Below, one piece after another: positions 25,756 through 33,389 of a stretch of 54,068 nt of DNA (its first letter is position 1; the number at the start of each line of letters is the position of its first letter). Source of the DNA: Flavobacteriales bacterium (GTDB taxonomy: Bacteria; Bacteroidota; Bacteroidia; UBA10329); NCBI GenBank assembly GCA_021741155.1, contig JAIOYP010000026.1, forward strand, positions 1 through 54,068, read 5' to 3'. Position numbers and translations under genes: made by a program. Below the pieces are notes generated by a model that saw nothing but the letters and a program-made list of their open reading frames with translations, was not told where the DNA came from and searched no databases.

Positions 25756-26762
25756 TCATTTATCTTCTTCACCAATGCTGGCCCTTCGTAAATGAATCCC
25801 GTGTACACCTGAACCAAACTGGCACCTGCATTCAATTTCTCAATCGCATCTTCGGCAGAATGAATCCCTCCCACTCCAATAATTGGGAAAGAACCGTTGC
25901 TCTTTTGATGGAGGTATTTGATGACTTCGGTGCTTCGCTTTCGGACAGGCTTTCCGCTCAATCCTCCTGCTTCTGCCAAGAGTTCTTTGCTCGAAAGCAA
26001 ACCTTCGCGGGAAATGGTGGTATTGGTAGCAATGATGCCATCAATCTTCGATTCGGCTACGATTTCTACAATATCATCCAATTGCGAATCCGTCAAGTCG
26101 GGAGCAATTTTAAGGAGGATTGGGCGTGGCGTTGGAATCTTGGTGTTCTCTTCTTTCAGTGCATTCAGAATACGGAGCAAGGGTTCTTTGTCTTGCAATT
26201 CGCGCAAGCCGGGTGTGTTGGGTGATGAGACGTTCACCACGAAATAATCTACCAAATCGTGTAAGCCTCTAAAGCATTCCAAATAATCGTCAATGGCATT
26301 CTCGTTTGGCGTGACTTTATTCTTGCCAATGTTTCCGCCAATGATGAAGTTTTTATCGCGGTTCTGGAGGTTCTTTCTGGCCATTTCTAACCCGCCATTA
26401 TTGAACCCCATTCTATTAATGAGTCCTTGATCTTTTGGCAATCGGAACATGCGCGGCTTTGGATTTCCATCCTGCGGTTTGGGCGTGATGGTTCCAATTT
26501 CGATGAAACCAAAACCGAGCGAACTGAACTCCTTATAGAATGATGCCTGCTTATCAAAACCTGCTGCCAATCCTACAGGATTAGGAAATGTGAGTCCGAA
26601 GAGTTCTTTTTCAAGTCGCTTATCCTCCACTTTATAAAGGCTTTCCGTGGCCCATTTCGTCCCCGGTATCTTCATCAGAAATTGGAACATTCCTGTTACC
26701 AAATGGTGTGCTTTTTCGGGTGGAAACAGAAAGAAAAACGGGCGTAGAATGAGTTTGTACAT
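25731..26762 (-). CDS. pyrD: dihydroorotate dehydrogenase (quinone), class 2
   Basis: A 343-residue FMN enzyme oxidising dihydroorotate to orotate in pyrimidine biosynthesis, coupled to membrane quinone. The N-terminal [16 protein letters not shown] is the amphipathic membrane-association segment typical of class 2. AAGFDKQA and [13 protein letters not shown] follow. [11 protein letters not shown] contains the catalytic base Ser of class 2 enzymes, and the C-terminus has [13 protein letters not shown]. The ATG at 26762 is preferred, with a -7 element 7 nt upstream. The final ~6 residues (SKLAN) and stop are encoded by a gctaatt dispersed repeat. Confidence 0.95.
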   Translation of the reverse strand: MYKLILRPFFFLFPPEKAHHLVTGMFQFLMKIPGTKWATESLYKVEDKRLEKELFGLTFPNPVGLAAGFDKQASFYKEFSSLGFGFIEIGTITPKPQDGNPKPRMFRLPKDQGLINRMGFNNGGLEMARKNLQNRDKNFIIGGNIGKNKVTPNENAIDDYLECFRGLHDLVDYFVVNVSSPNTPGLRELQDKEPLLRILNALKEENTKIPTPRPILLKIAPDLTDSQLDDIVEIVAESKIDGIIATNTTISREGLLSSKELLAEAGGLSGKPVRKRSTEVIKYLHQKSNGSFPIIGVGGIHSAEDAIEKLNAGASLVQVYTGFIYEGPALVKKINEGISKLAN

Positions 26763-26769
26763 AGCGGGG

Positions 26770-26777
26770 CAAAGGTA
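26770..26777 (-). promoter_or_regulatory. -7 element of pyrD
   Basis: Minus-strand TACCTTTG is a perfect TAnnTTTG match and ends 7 nt before the ATG at 26762, implying almost no leader. Confidence 0.5.
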
Positions 26778-26859
26778 GTACCGCAGCTTAATCGGCAAAC
26801 AACCGATTTCACCTACAAACTACCGTAACCTTTACACTGTTGTTTCAGTAGGAAAGAAC

Positions 26860-27297
26860 ATGAAGTCAAACGTCATGAAACCACTCCTTCTCATTACCTT
26901 TTTCGTAGCAAGTATTGCTACAAATTGTAAAGGTCAATCATCTGAACTATATATATTTAAGGACTCGCACAAAGAACATTTGGAGTCGGCACGGAAAGCG
27001 CGTGCAGAAGCCAGAGAAAAAAACGTTGCTGGAGACATTTACATGCGTGTTCGCACACAGACTTCATTGAGCACAGCCAAGATGCAGGTGGACATGAAAA
27101 AGTCTCATGATACTACCATCAGAGTAACAGACATGAATGGCGCAGAATTAGCCATGCTTCACCAAGGAGAATTGAAAGAAGGCCAGTACGAATTCACGTA
27201 CGCACCAGAAGGCAACCTTCGTAAACCGTTTGTTTGTCAGGTGATGATTGATGGCAAGACGGAAGCGATGAAAGTTGTCAAATTCAATTCGTTCTAG
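26860..27297 (+). CDS. small secreted protein of unknown function
   Basis: About 140-145 residues with a hydrophobic signal (PLLLITFFVASIATNCKGQ). Two starts, ATG 26860 and ATG 26875, are equally possible. TNC is not a convincing lipobox, so cleavage after KGQ is likelier. The middle is charged and helical. The C-terminal ~60 residues (TIRVTDMNGAELAMLHQGEL ... VCQVMIDGKTEAMKVVKF) look like a FlgD/T9SS-tail-type Ig fold, but the YPNP motif is absent, so it is probably not a T9SS cargo. It is divergent from pyrD. Confidence 0.65.
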   Translation: MKSNVMKPLLLITFFVASIATNCKGQSSELYIFKDSHKEHLESARKARAEAREKNVAGDIYMRVRTQTSLSTAKMQVDMKKSHDTTIRVTDMNGAELAMLHQGELKEGQYEFTYAPEGNLRKPFVCQVMIDGKTEAMKVVKFNSF

Positions 27298-27299
27298 AG

Positions 27300-27391
27300 G
27301 GTTATTTCACAGAGTCGAATAGAGAGAAAGGAGTTTCACAGAGAACTTCAATCAGAGTTCACTTCCCCCTTTGGGGGATTGAGGGGGCTTC
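27300..27391. repeat. cacagag unit plus ccccctttgggggattgaggggg palindrome
   Basis: 27300-27346 has two ttcacagag units with gagaaaggagtttcacag, the latter also found near 51640. 27361-27391 is the palindromic cccctttggggg/gattgaggggg element, which on the minus strand reads as SPLNPPKGE. It forms the 3' end of the acetyltransferase gene. Confidence 0.7.
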
Positions 27392-27830
27392 GTAGCATCT
27401 CCGTATGCGGAATCTCATCTTCCAAGTATTCCTTTCCTGTTGATTTGAATCCAAACTTCTCGTAGAACTTGAGCAAATAGGTTTGTGCCGAAATACGTAT
27501 CGGAACATTGCCGTAATGCGCCTTTATATGCTCTAATCCGACTTGCATCAGTTCTATTCCAGCACCCGTTCCGCGGGCTTTTGCGGTGGTTAGAATACGT
27601 CCCATGGCCACTTCTTCATAACTCACACCTGCATCTACAATGCGTGCATAGGCCACCAATTCATCGCCATCAAAACCCATTAGGTGAAAGCACTTTCTGT
27701 CCTTGCCATCAGCATCTAGATACAGGCATTCTTGTTCTAGAACGAACACCTGTTGCCGAACACACAAAATCGTGTAAACCTCGTTTGCGGTGAGGTCATC
27801 AAACCGTTTCCATTCCCAACGTAAACTCAT
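27348..27830 (-). CDS. GNAT acetyltransferase, ElaA-like
   Basis: A 160-residue GNAT protein of the ElaA family: FDDLTANEVYTILCVRQQVFVLEQ at the N-terminus, YARIVDAG, the acetyl-CoA loop GRILTTAKARGTGAGIELM, and FYEKFGFKSTGKEYLEDEIPH near the end. The substrate is unknown. The true domain ends near DEIPHTEMLR. The last 13 residues (SPLNPPKGEVNSD) are encoded by a dispersed palindromic repeat and are an accidental tail. The ATG overlaps the CoA transferase stop by 4 nt, so the two genes are translationally coupled. Confidence 0.88.
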   Translation of the reverse strand: MSLRWEWKRFDDLTANEVYTILCVRQQVFVLEQECLYLDADGKDRKCFHLMGFDGDELVAYARIVDAGVSYEEVAMGRILTTAKARGTGAGIELMQVGLEHIKAHYGNVPIRISAQTYLLKFYEKFGFKSTGKEYLEDEIPHTEMLRSPLNPPKGEVNSD

Positions 27831-28891
27831 CTCGAAATTTTAAATGCAATTTGTGAAACACGCTTGTTCTGACCGTCTGCTACCACCAACTTTTGGGCAG
27901 ATTCGCTCTCAAAAACATCCTTTAAATTCTTGACAACACCTGCTGGAATATTCTTAGCCAAGAACGCATCCATAAGTTTGCTGCACGCTACATTACCTGC
28001 TTGTGCTTGAAGAAGTTGATTCAAAACCGGCCTATTTTCTATCCGCTGCTGATTGGAAGAAAACCGCGAATCTGTAACCAGTCCATCCAATTCCAACACG
28101 TTGCATAGGGCTGCAAACTGAACATCCGAACCAACGGCAAGCACAATCATCTTATCATCCTTGGTTCGGAGAATTTCTCCGTACGGAGCGATATTCGGGT
28201 GCAACGAACCAATACGTTGCGGAATGTGGCCATTCATCAACCAATTACTGGCTTGGTTTGTCAGAGCCGAAACGGCTGCATCAAAAAGCGAGACTTCTAC
28301 CATGGCTCCCTCTCCACCCTTTTCTCGGGTCAAAAGCGCCAACAGAATGGCTTCTTTTAGTTGGTGTGCAGCCAATACATCAATCAATGCCACGGGCATT
28401 TTGGTGGGCTCATTTTCGGGCTGACCGTTCATGAACATATACCCAGTCTCGGCTTGCAGTACCACATCAAACGCTGGCCTACTTTCATCTGGTCCAAAAC
28501 CAGTGATGTTTGCATAAATCAATTTGAGATTTTGAGCACGAAGTGTTTTGTAATCCAATCCAAATCGCTCGGCTTGTCCTTTTCTATAGTTGGCAATGAT
28601 GATATCTGATTCTGAAGCTAATTGCTGCACTTCAGCTAGGTCTTCCTTCACCTTTAAGTCAAAAAAGCGATGTTCCTTGCCGTAGTTGACCGAAGCGAAA
28701 TAGGCGCTAGAATCAGAAGTTGGGTCTTCTGAAGCGAGCTTCCAACTTCGGGTAACATCTCCACCTGTTTTCGGATTTTCAATCTTAATAACGGAAGCAC
28801 CCAATTCCGCCAAAAACGTTCCCACTGCTGGTCCTGCAAGCACAGATGCGAGTTCGAGTACTTTGAGTCCTGATAGGGGTTTGTTTGACAT
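27827..28891 (-). CDS. CaiB/BaiF (class III) CoA transferase
   Basis: A 354-residue class III CoA transferase, related to alpha-methylacyl-CoA racemase and L-carnitine CoA transferase. The N-terminal KVLELASVLAGPAVGTFLAELGASVIKIE is the family signature. The catalytic Asp lies in RPAFDVVLQAETG, and MVEVSLFDAAVSAL and NIAPYGEI are further conserved segments. It is about 50 residues shorter than many homologues but motifs from start to end are intact. It transfers CoA between carboxylic acids; the acids are unknown. It overlaps the ElaA-like gene by 4 nt. Confidence 0.9.
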   Translation of the reverse strand: MSNKPLSGLKVLELASVLAGPAVGTFLAELGASVIKIENPKTGGDVTRSWKLASEDPTSDSSAYFASVNYGKEHRFFDLKVKEDLAEVQQLASESDIIIANYRKGQAERFGLDYKTLRAQNLKLIYANITGFGPDESRPAFDVVLQAETGYMFMNGQPENEPTKMPVALIDVLAAHQLKEAILLALLTREKGGEGAMVEVSLFDAAVSALTNQASNWLMNGHIPQRIGSLHPNIAPYGEILRTKDDKMIVLAVGSDVQFAALCNVLELDGLVTDSRFSSNQQRIENRPVLNQLLQAQAGNVACSKLMDAFLAKNIPAGVVKNLKDVFESESAQKLVVADGQNKRVSQIAFKISR

Positions 28892-28899
28892 TTATCTCT

Positions 28900-28973
28900 T
28901 TTGTCATTCCGAGGAACGAGGAATCTAAGTGTTAATACAGCAAATGAGATGCTTCCTTCGTCAGCATGACAAA
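28900..28973. repeat. gtcattccgagg/gcatgac dispersed palindrome
   Basis: The left arm ttttgtcattccgagg (from 28899) and right arm cgtcagcatgacaaac (to 28973), with gaatct ... gagatgcttcc in between, match an intergenic repeat style widespread in Bacteroidota. It lies between the phospholipase-like and CoA transferase genes. Confidence 0.6.
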
Positions 28974-28977
28974 CGCA

Positions 28978-29973
28978 TCACTCCTCATGCTCCCTTCCCT
29001 TAATCCCATCAGAGCCTTTGATTTGCAACTCCAACTCTATCATTTCTTCCTGTTCTTCTGCCGATAGGTCTTTATCATACAGCGGTCGTAAATCGGGCTG
29101 ACCAGCATTGACCCAAGCCGTGTACCACAGGCTTCCAATAGCATGAATGGCAGCACGCATTCTGCGTTCCACCATACCGTTTAGGCGATTGTGGTATTCT
29201 GCGGAATATTCTTGCGAATAGACTTTCATCAGTACCGAACCACGGTTTTCCATGGTGTATTTGCGGTCTGTAGGCCATTCCATGTTCATTTCGGCCTCAA
29301 AAAGCAGCACGCTGTCTTTGGCGGCATGGCTTGCTTCCACAAAATCCCATGCAAAATTGAGCGGGTCATCAATGTATTCGGCTCTTCCAACGAGGAAATC
29401 ATACTTATCAGAAAACAACTCTGGCAAACGGCTTTCCCAAAAACCGTGAATTCCATTCTGGTTAGTCTGCCCTCCATTGTAGTTTTCGGTGGTGTGCAAC
29501 GGTACGTGCGCATCGGCTATGTAATGCCCAATCTCTGCCGAATTGCGAAGAATCCTGTCCAAGTTTCCTTCAGAAAACGACTTGGTGAGGTAAAAAACCA
29601 TCTTATCAATATGCCATGGAACAATGCCATAGGCTTGAAGCGTGTCTTCCGAATATTTCTGAACGGCATCGTCCCATTTACGCGGCATGTGGTTGAAAGC
29701 ATCCATGCCTTCGCCATAATGGTCAATATCGATGTAATGGCGCGCCCCCTCCTCTTTTACCGCATACCGCCTCTTATCAGGATCAACGGCATGTTCGGTA
29801 ACGTAATTGAGGTTGCGTTTGTAAAACCCAATCATCTCGGGCGGAAGCGTAAAAGTTGCCAGCCTATTGATGCGTTTGTGCGCAAAGAATCCCCACGAAA
29901 AAAGCATGTTGCTACTAAAGGGAACCATCAGCAACAGCACAAGCACAAAACGCAAGAGAATTCGGTTCAGCAT
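28978..29973 (-). CDS. zinc-dependent phospholipase C / S1-P1 nuclease-fold protein
   Basis: A 331-residue exported protein with a signal peptide (RFVLVLLLMVPFSSNMLFS) followed immediately by WGFFAHKRINRLA; in this fold the new N-terminal Trp and the next His are zinc ligands. Further metal motifs are HYIDIDHY (about 80-87), EIGHYIADAHVPLHTTENY (about 146-164) and NGIHGFWE (about 172). These are typical of the zinc phospholipase C/S1-P1 superfamily, which hydrolyses phospholipids or single-stranded nucleic acids. Which one applies cannot be told. The last ~40 residues are highly charged (E/K/R). Confidence 0.85.
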   Translation of the reverse strand: MLNRILLRFVLVLLLMVPFSSNMLFSWGFFAHKRINRLATFTLPPEMIGFYKRNLNYVTEHAVDPDKRRYAVKEEGARHYIDIDHYGEGMDAFNHMPRKWDDAVQKYSEDTLQAYGIVPWHIDKMVFYLTKSFSEGNLDRILRNSAEIGHYIADAHVPLHTTENYNGGQTNQNGIHGFWESRLPELFSDKYDFLVGRAEYIDDPLNFAWDFVEASHAAKDSVLLFEAEMNMEWPTDRKYTMENRGSVLMKVYSQEYSAEYHNRLNGMVERRMRAAIHAIGSLWYTAWVNAGQPDLRPLYDKDLSAEEQEEMIELELQIKGSDGIKGREHEE

Positions 29974-30007
29974 TTGGCTGCCAAAATACGGAATAGCACA
30001 ATTGCGC

Positions 30008-30145
30008 TTACTTCAGTAAAACTAGCTTACCCTCTTTTAACTCAGGAATCACATCGGTAATATCACGTTGAAGGCAGTACTCCACATCTTTCTCTAGGTG
30101 AGATGCGCCAAGCGTTCGCGGGGCGTAACAGCTTTTAAGGAAACT
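30008..30145 (-). pseudogene. comB 3'-end fragment (oldest copy)
   Basis: The minus strand over this 138-bp stretch matches the last 46 codons of the intact comB. The first part reads SFLKSC, then two compensating single-base indels, then LEKDVEYCLQRDITDVIPELKEGKLVLLK and a stop. Undoing the indels gives CSPRERLAHLNLEKDV, close to the intact gene's CSHRKRLAHLNLEKDV. No upstream part of comB exists here. It is read as a displaced 3' end of a comB homologue, now decaying. Confidence 0.8.
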
Positions 30146-30253
30146 ATTTTGCCAAATTGTTTTCTAACATCCTTATTGATTGAAAAATATAATTTTGAGT
30201 AACCCAATTCTTTGGAGACAATAGAACCCGTTTGACTTAACTAATTAATCATT

Positions 30254-31627
30254 ATGAAAAAGAAGATAGGATTGCTTTTTATGCTCGTAATGCTTCAAAT
30301 TATTTCGATTCAAGCACAGCAATTTGGCTCTGCCAATTTAATTGACGGTACGGTCTTCAGAGGCGAAGACATATTTCAAGGAGATATAGATGGAGATGGC
30401 GATGTTGATTTGGTTGTTGCATCCTATGAAACAGATGCCGACTCCCTTTTTTGGTATGAGAACAACGGTTCGGGGATTTTCTCAACCCCCCATTTTGTGA
30501 CTTCTAATTTAGACATCGCCCGTGCCGTAATGGTAGCAGATTTAAACGATGATGGTGCCATGGATATTATTTCCGCTTCTCAAGCAGACCGAAAGGTGGC
30601 TTGGTACGAGAATGATGGAACAGGATTAAACTGGACAACACACAATTTAACCACTTCTGCAAATTATGCCATTGGTCTTGATGTTGCCGATTTGGATGAC
30701 GATGGTAAGCTTGATGTCATTTTCACCGCAACAGGTGATGAGCAAATAAGTTGGTTTAAAAACCTGGGCAGTGGAGATTTTAGCGGAGAAATCATTATCT
30801 CTAACCAAGTTATAGACGCTATCAGTGTTTCTGCCGTAGATTTAGATAATGACGATAAACTTGATATTCTTTTTTCGAGTTGGGGTGATTCGATTGGTTG
30901 GTTTAAGAACAATGGAAATGGAAATTTCGGCACAATAAATTTTGTCTCAAATTTGATTGACAATCCAAAAACTGCTTATGCAGCAGACTTAGATGGAGAC
31001 AATTGGCCTGATATCATTTCGGCATCAAACTATGATGATAAAGTGGCTTGGTATAAAAATGATGGAAGTGCGAACTTTGGAGTGCAACAGATTATTGATT
31101 CTACCGTGGACTATGCAATGACTGCCGAACCTATAGACATAGATGGGGACGCAGACTATGACATTTTGGTTGCAGGATTCTCTAAAGGAGAAATCTCATG
31201 GTATGAGAATGATGGCAATGCTTCATTTTCCAAGCATATTGTGGATACTACAGCGTCAAATAAATATCGAAGTGTTGTTGCCACAGATATAGATGGTGAT
31301 GGCGACCTTGATTTAGCCGCAGTTGCTCAAAATAAGGTGGTGTGGTTTGAGAACTTGAATCCAGCAGGATTGTTTCCAATTGCAAAAGCACAAACTAATT
31401 TCTATCCAAATCCGATAATTCAAGAAGGAGAATGGTCTGTTGAAAAGCCCATTTTCGTAGAGAAAGTGACCGTATTTAATGCTGTAGGCCAAGTTGAATA
31501 CGAATACTCCGTTGGAAAAATATGTACCGAAATACACATACAAAGAAACGACCTGAAGTCTGGATGCTATTTTCTAAATGTCTACGGAAATGAAGGAGAA
31601 TTTATAACGAAGTTTTTTGTGGAGTAA
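30254..31627 (+). CDS. secreted FG-GAP/VCBS-repeat protein with T9SS sorting domain
   Basis: A 457-residue exported protein with a signal peptide ending SIQAQ. Seven beta-propeller FG-GAP/VCBS repeats occupy about 40-375, each with a DxDxDxxxD calcium-binding loop, for example GDIDGDGDVDLV, VADLNDDGAMDI and TDIDGDGDLDL. The end is a T9SS-type domain (TNFYPNPIIQEG ... SGCYFLNVYG). This suggests a surface beta-propeller for binding rather than catalysis. It is bracketed by two comB 3'-end fragments (30008-30145 and 31643-31715), so it appears to have arrived as a cassette. Confidence 0.87.
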   Translation: MKKKIGLLFMLVMLQIISIQAQQFGSANLIDGTVFRGEDIFQGDIDGDGDVDLVVASYETDADSLFWYENNGSGIFSTPHFVTSNLDIARAVMVADLNDDGAMDIISASQADRKVAWYENDGTGLNWTTHNLTTSANYAIGLDVADLDDDGKLDVIFTATGDEQISWFKNLGSGDFSGEIIISNQVIDAISVSAVDLDNDDKLDILFSSWGDSIGWFKNNGNGNFGTINFVSNLIDNPKTAYAADLDGDNWPDIISASNYDDKVAWYKNDGSANFGVQQIIDSTVDYAMTAEPIDIDGDADYDILVAGFSKGEISWYENDGNASFSKHIVDTTASNKYRSVVATDIDGDGDLDLAAVAQNKVVWFENLNPAGLFPIAKAQTNFYPNPIIQEGEWSVEKPIFVEKVTVFNAVGQVEYEYSVGKICTEIHIQRNDLKSGCYFLNVYGNEGEFITKFFVE

Positions 31628-31642
31628 GTCCAAAATCTACCT

Positions 31643-31715
31643 TCAAATAAGCCTCACCAACCTCCCTTCCCGCAACACGGGAATCACATCCGTTACATCT
31701 CGCTGTAGGCAGTAC
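31643..31715 (-). pseudogene. comB 3'-end fragment (second copy)
   Basis: Over 66 bp (31650-31715) it aligns to comB 32389-32454 with 7 mismatches and no indel. The minus-strand reading YCLQRDVTDVIPVLREGRLVRLI ends at a TGA (31643-31645). Four of the codon changes are synonymous and two are conservative (K to R, D to E). The fragment therefore looks like the tail of a functioning comB allele, not a decaying duplicate. It ends 12 bp from hepT. Confidence 0.85.
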
Positions 31716-31727
31716 CTCGTTTAGAAA

Positions 31728-32067
31728 TTATTTGCTTAAAAGCACTTGAACCTCTTTTAGCAACAGAGGCAAATCCATAACTACCGTTTTCCAAACAATG
31801 GTATCATCCACTGCATCATAGGCATGAAGGATACGATTGCGCATACCTTTCATTTGTTTGGCAAAGATCAAGGGAAACTCGTGGTCGGCTTTCAGTAATT
31901 GAGCAACCGCTTCACCGATAATACCCAGTTCGCGCTCAACTGCCCGTCTTTTAGTCTTATTGTCAAGATACTCCTGAAAAATCACGCTTGCCACCAAGAT
32001 GTTCATCTATTGAAGCAATGGCCTCACCTATGTCGGCCAAGAGTTTGCGTTGCTCTCTGCTTATCAT
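31728..32067 (-). pseudogene. HepT-like HEPN toxin, frameshifted
   Basis: A HEPN-domain RNase toxin partner of the upstream MntA antitoxin. Translation from the ATG at 32065-32067 reads MISREQRKLLADIGEAIA through GGKRDF. It then needs one base fewer in a run of five A (plus strand 31977-31981) to continue as QEYLDNKTKRRAVERELGII to the HEPN active motif RNRILH (R-x4-H) and the stop. Joined, it makes about 112 residues, the usual HepT length. Without the correction the toxin stops at residue 34; a separate open frame (31728-32006) keeps the active motif. It may be a real inactivation, a homopolymer sequencing error or slippage. Its ATG overlaps the mntA stop (ATGA). Confidence 0.72.
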
Positions 32068-32366
32068 AGCAGCTGAACTTTGCTTTCGTTGATGCTTTCT
32101 ATCAGGTAAGGATTGTGCAAGGTCTTTTCTGCCACTAGGTCTACTTTCCTACCCAGAAGCTTTTCCAACGCTTCTGCCAATGCAAAGTAATTATCCGAAT
32201 ACTTCACAAAATCCATGTCCTTCGGAAAGCTGAAAAGAAAGTCCACATCACTTTCTGCGGTCAATCTGTCCTTGGTAGCACTTCCAAAAATATAAGCACG
32301 CTCTGCGCCATACTTTCTAAAAAGCTGGCGAATGTCACTCAGTTTATTTTCGATGGTGGCTTCCAT
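32064..32366 (-). CDS. mntA: MntA-like minimal nucleotidyltransferase antitoxin
   Basis: A 100-residue protein of the MNT family that pairs with HepT; known members AMPylate the HEPN toxin to silence it. The nucleotidyltransferase motif is G28-S29 followed by D40-x-D42 (FGSATKDRLTAESDVDF), with a third Asp at D76 (KVDLV). The start is ATG at 32366, 12 bp after comB and in the same direction, so it probably uses the comB transcript. It overlaps hepT by ATGA. Together they form a compact cassette lying between two comB tails. Confidence 0.9.
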   Translation of the reverse strand: MEATIENKLSDIRQLFRKYGAERAYIFGSATKDRLTAESDVDFLFSFPKDMDFVKYSDNYFALAEALEKLLGRKVDLVAEKTLHNPYLIESINESKVQLL

Positions 32367-32378
32367 GGTATCACAAAG

Positions 32379-33098
32379 TTAAGGCAAAAGCCTCACCAAC
32401 CTCCCATCCTTCAGCACAGGAATCACATCGGTTACATCTCGCTGAAGGCAGTACGCCACATCTTTCTCTAGGTTGAGATGCGCCAAACGCTTGCGGTGCG
32501 AACAGCTTTTAAGAAAACTCATCAGGTTTTTACGGCCTGTGCGATACACCAAACTGCTGGCATTGGCACTATCGCAATCGGAATAGAACTTACCGCTGGT
32601 TAGCAACAAGTTGGTAAGCGCCCCTGCAAAGAGGCTGTCTTCCATATTGAAACGGTTCTTCCACCCTGCACAGAAAATAACCACATCCTTTCCTTGTGTT
32701 AGAATGTAATCTGCCAATGCTTGTAGGTTTAAGAACGAACCAATGAGTACGGTAGCTTCTGCTTTTTCTGCAATGTTGATGGCGCGTGTACCGTTGGTAG
32801 TCGTAAGGGCAATTTCGCGGCCTTTGATTTTCTCGTTCATGTACGAGAACGGGCTGTTTCCGAACTCAAAACCTGCTACTACTTCTCCATCGCGTTCGCC
32901 ACCAGCCAAAAAGCCTTGTGTGGCTAGTTCACGTGCTTCTTCAATAGTGGAGACAGGAATAAACGACTTGGCACCGTACTGAAAAGCCGTGACAATAGCC
33001 GAAGTTGCTCTGAAAATATCCACCACCACCACAATGCTGTTTGGTTTTGCAAACTCCTCAAACAACAAGGGCGAAAAACAGACTTCAACGGAGTTCAA
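32379..33098 (-). CDS. comB: 2-phosphosulfolactate phosphatase
   Basis: A 239-residue ComB-family protein; ComB hydrolyses 2-phosphosulfolactate to sulfolactate in coenzyme M-type pathways, and in Bacteroidota it probably serves sulfolactate metabolism. Motifs are VVDIFRATSAIVTAF, GERDGEVVAGFEFGNSP, ALTTTNGTRA, FCAGWKNRFNMEDSLFAGAL and the tail YCLQRDVTDVIPVLKDGR. The start is TTG at 33096-33098 inside a gttcaa micro-repeat, with an in-frame TGA upstream and no other start. Its last 22 to 46 codons are also found as two fragments farther left, which makes the 3' end a repeated boundary of accessory cassettes. Confidence 0.9.
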   Translation of the reverse strand: MNSVEVCFSPLLFEEFAKPNSIVVVVDIFRATSAIVTAFQYGAKSFIPVSTIEEARELATQGFLAGGERDGEVVAGFEFGNSPFSYMNEKIKGREIALTTTNGTRAINIAEKAEATVLIGSFLNLQALADYILTQGKDVVIFCAGWKNRFNMEDSLFAGALTNLLLTSGKFYSDCDSANASSLVYRTGRKNLMSFLKSCSHRKRLAHLNLEKDVAYCLQRDVTDVIPVLKDGRLVRLLP

Positions 33099-33122
33099 AA
33101 GTTCAAGGTTTAAAGTTCAAGG
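33093..33122. repeat. gttcaa micro-repeat covering the comB start
   Basis: Tandem-like gttcaa units (gttcaaaagttcaagg, then aaagttcaagg). On the minus strand they read ttgaac, and one of them provides the TTG start codon of comB. Confidence 0.65.
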
Positions 33123-33137
33123 TAACTGAAGGCGTTA

Positions 33138-33386
33138 CTATTTCGAGTCAATGAGCCAAACCTCCGTACCGTTCGGCACTACCAGTTTGTCTACATCAGA
33201 GACAATCAAATCTCCATTTTGCCAGTTTATGCCAACTACGGAAGTAAATAGTTCAGACTTGTTGGGTAGTATCAACTTCAACTCACTTCTAAAATCAACG
33301 CCCTTCAAATTGGGTTTACCGCTGCCCGAAAGCAACAGTCCTTTTCCGTCTACACGAAACGTATCGGTGACTTTAAAAACCAGCAA
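33138..33386 (-). CDS. small EF-Tu domain 2-like beta-barrel protein
   Basis: An 82-residue protein, mainly beta. FKVTDTFRVDGKGLLLSGSG ... LKLILPNKSELFTSVVGINWQ resembles the beta-barrel domain 2 of EF-Tu-like GTPases (where the DTF...GRG...G pattern occurs), without any GTPase domain. The start is probably TTG at 33386, 3 bp after the gcvT stop, so it is translationally linked to gcvT. Function is unknown. Confidence 0.6.
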   Translation of the reverse strand: MLVFKVTDTFRVDGKGLLLSGSGKPNLKGVDFRSELKLILPNKSELFTSVVGINWQNGDLIVSDVDKLVVPNGTEVWLIDSK

Positions 33387-33389
33387 ATC

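Noticed and set aside
26860..27297. Small secreted protein as T9SS cargo
   Set aside because: The C-terminus resembles an Ig fold but lacks the YPNP motif and the closing GxYxLxxxxxxG pattern of the sorting domain.
29191..30060. 289-residue plus-strand open frame
   Set aside because: It is antisense to the zinc phospholipase-like gene with clear metal motifs, and shows no domain of its own.
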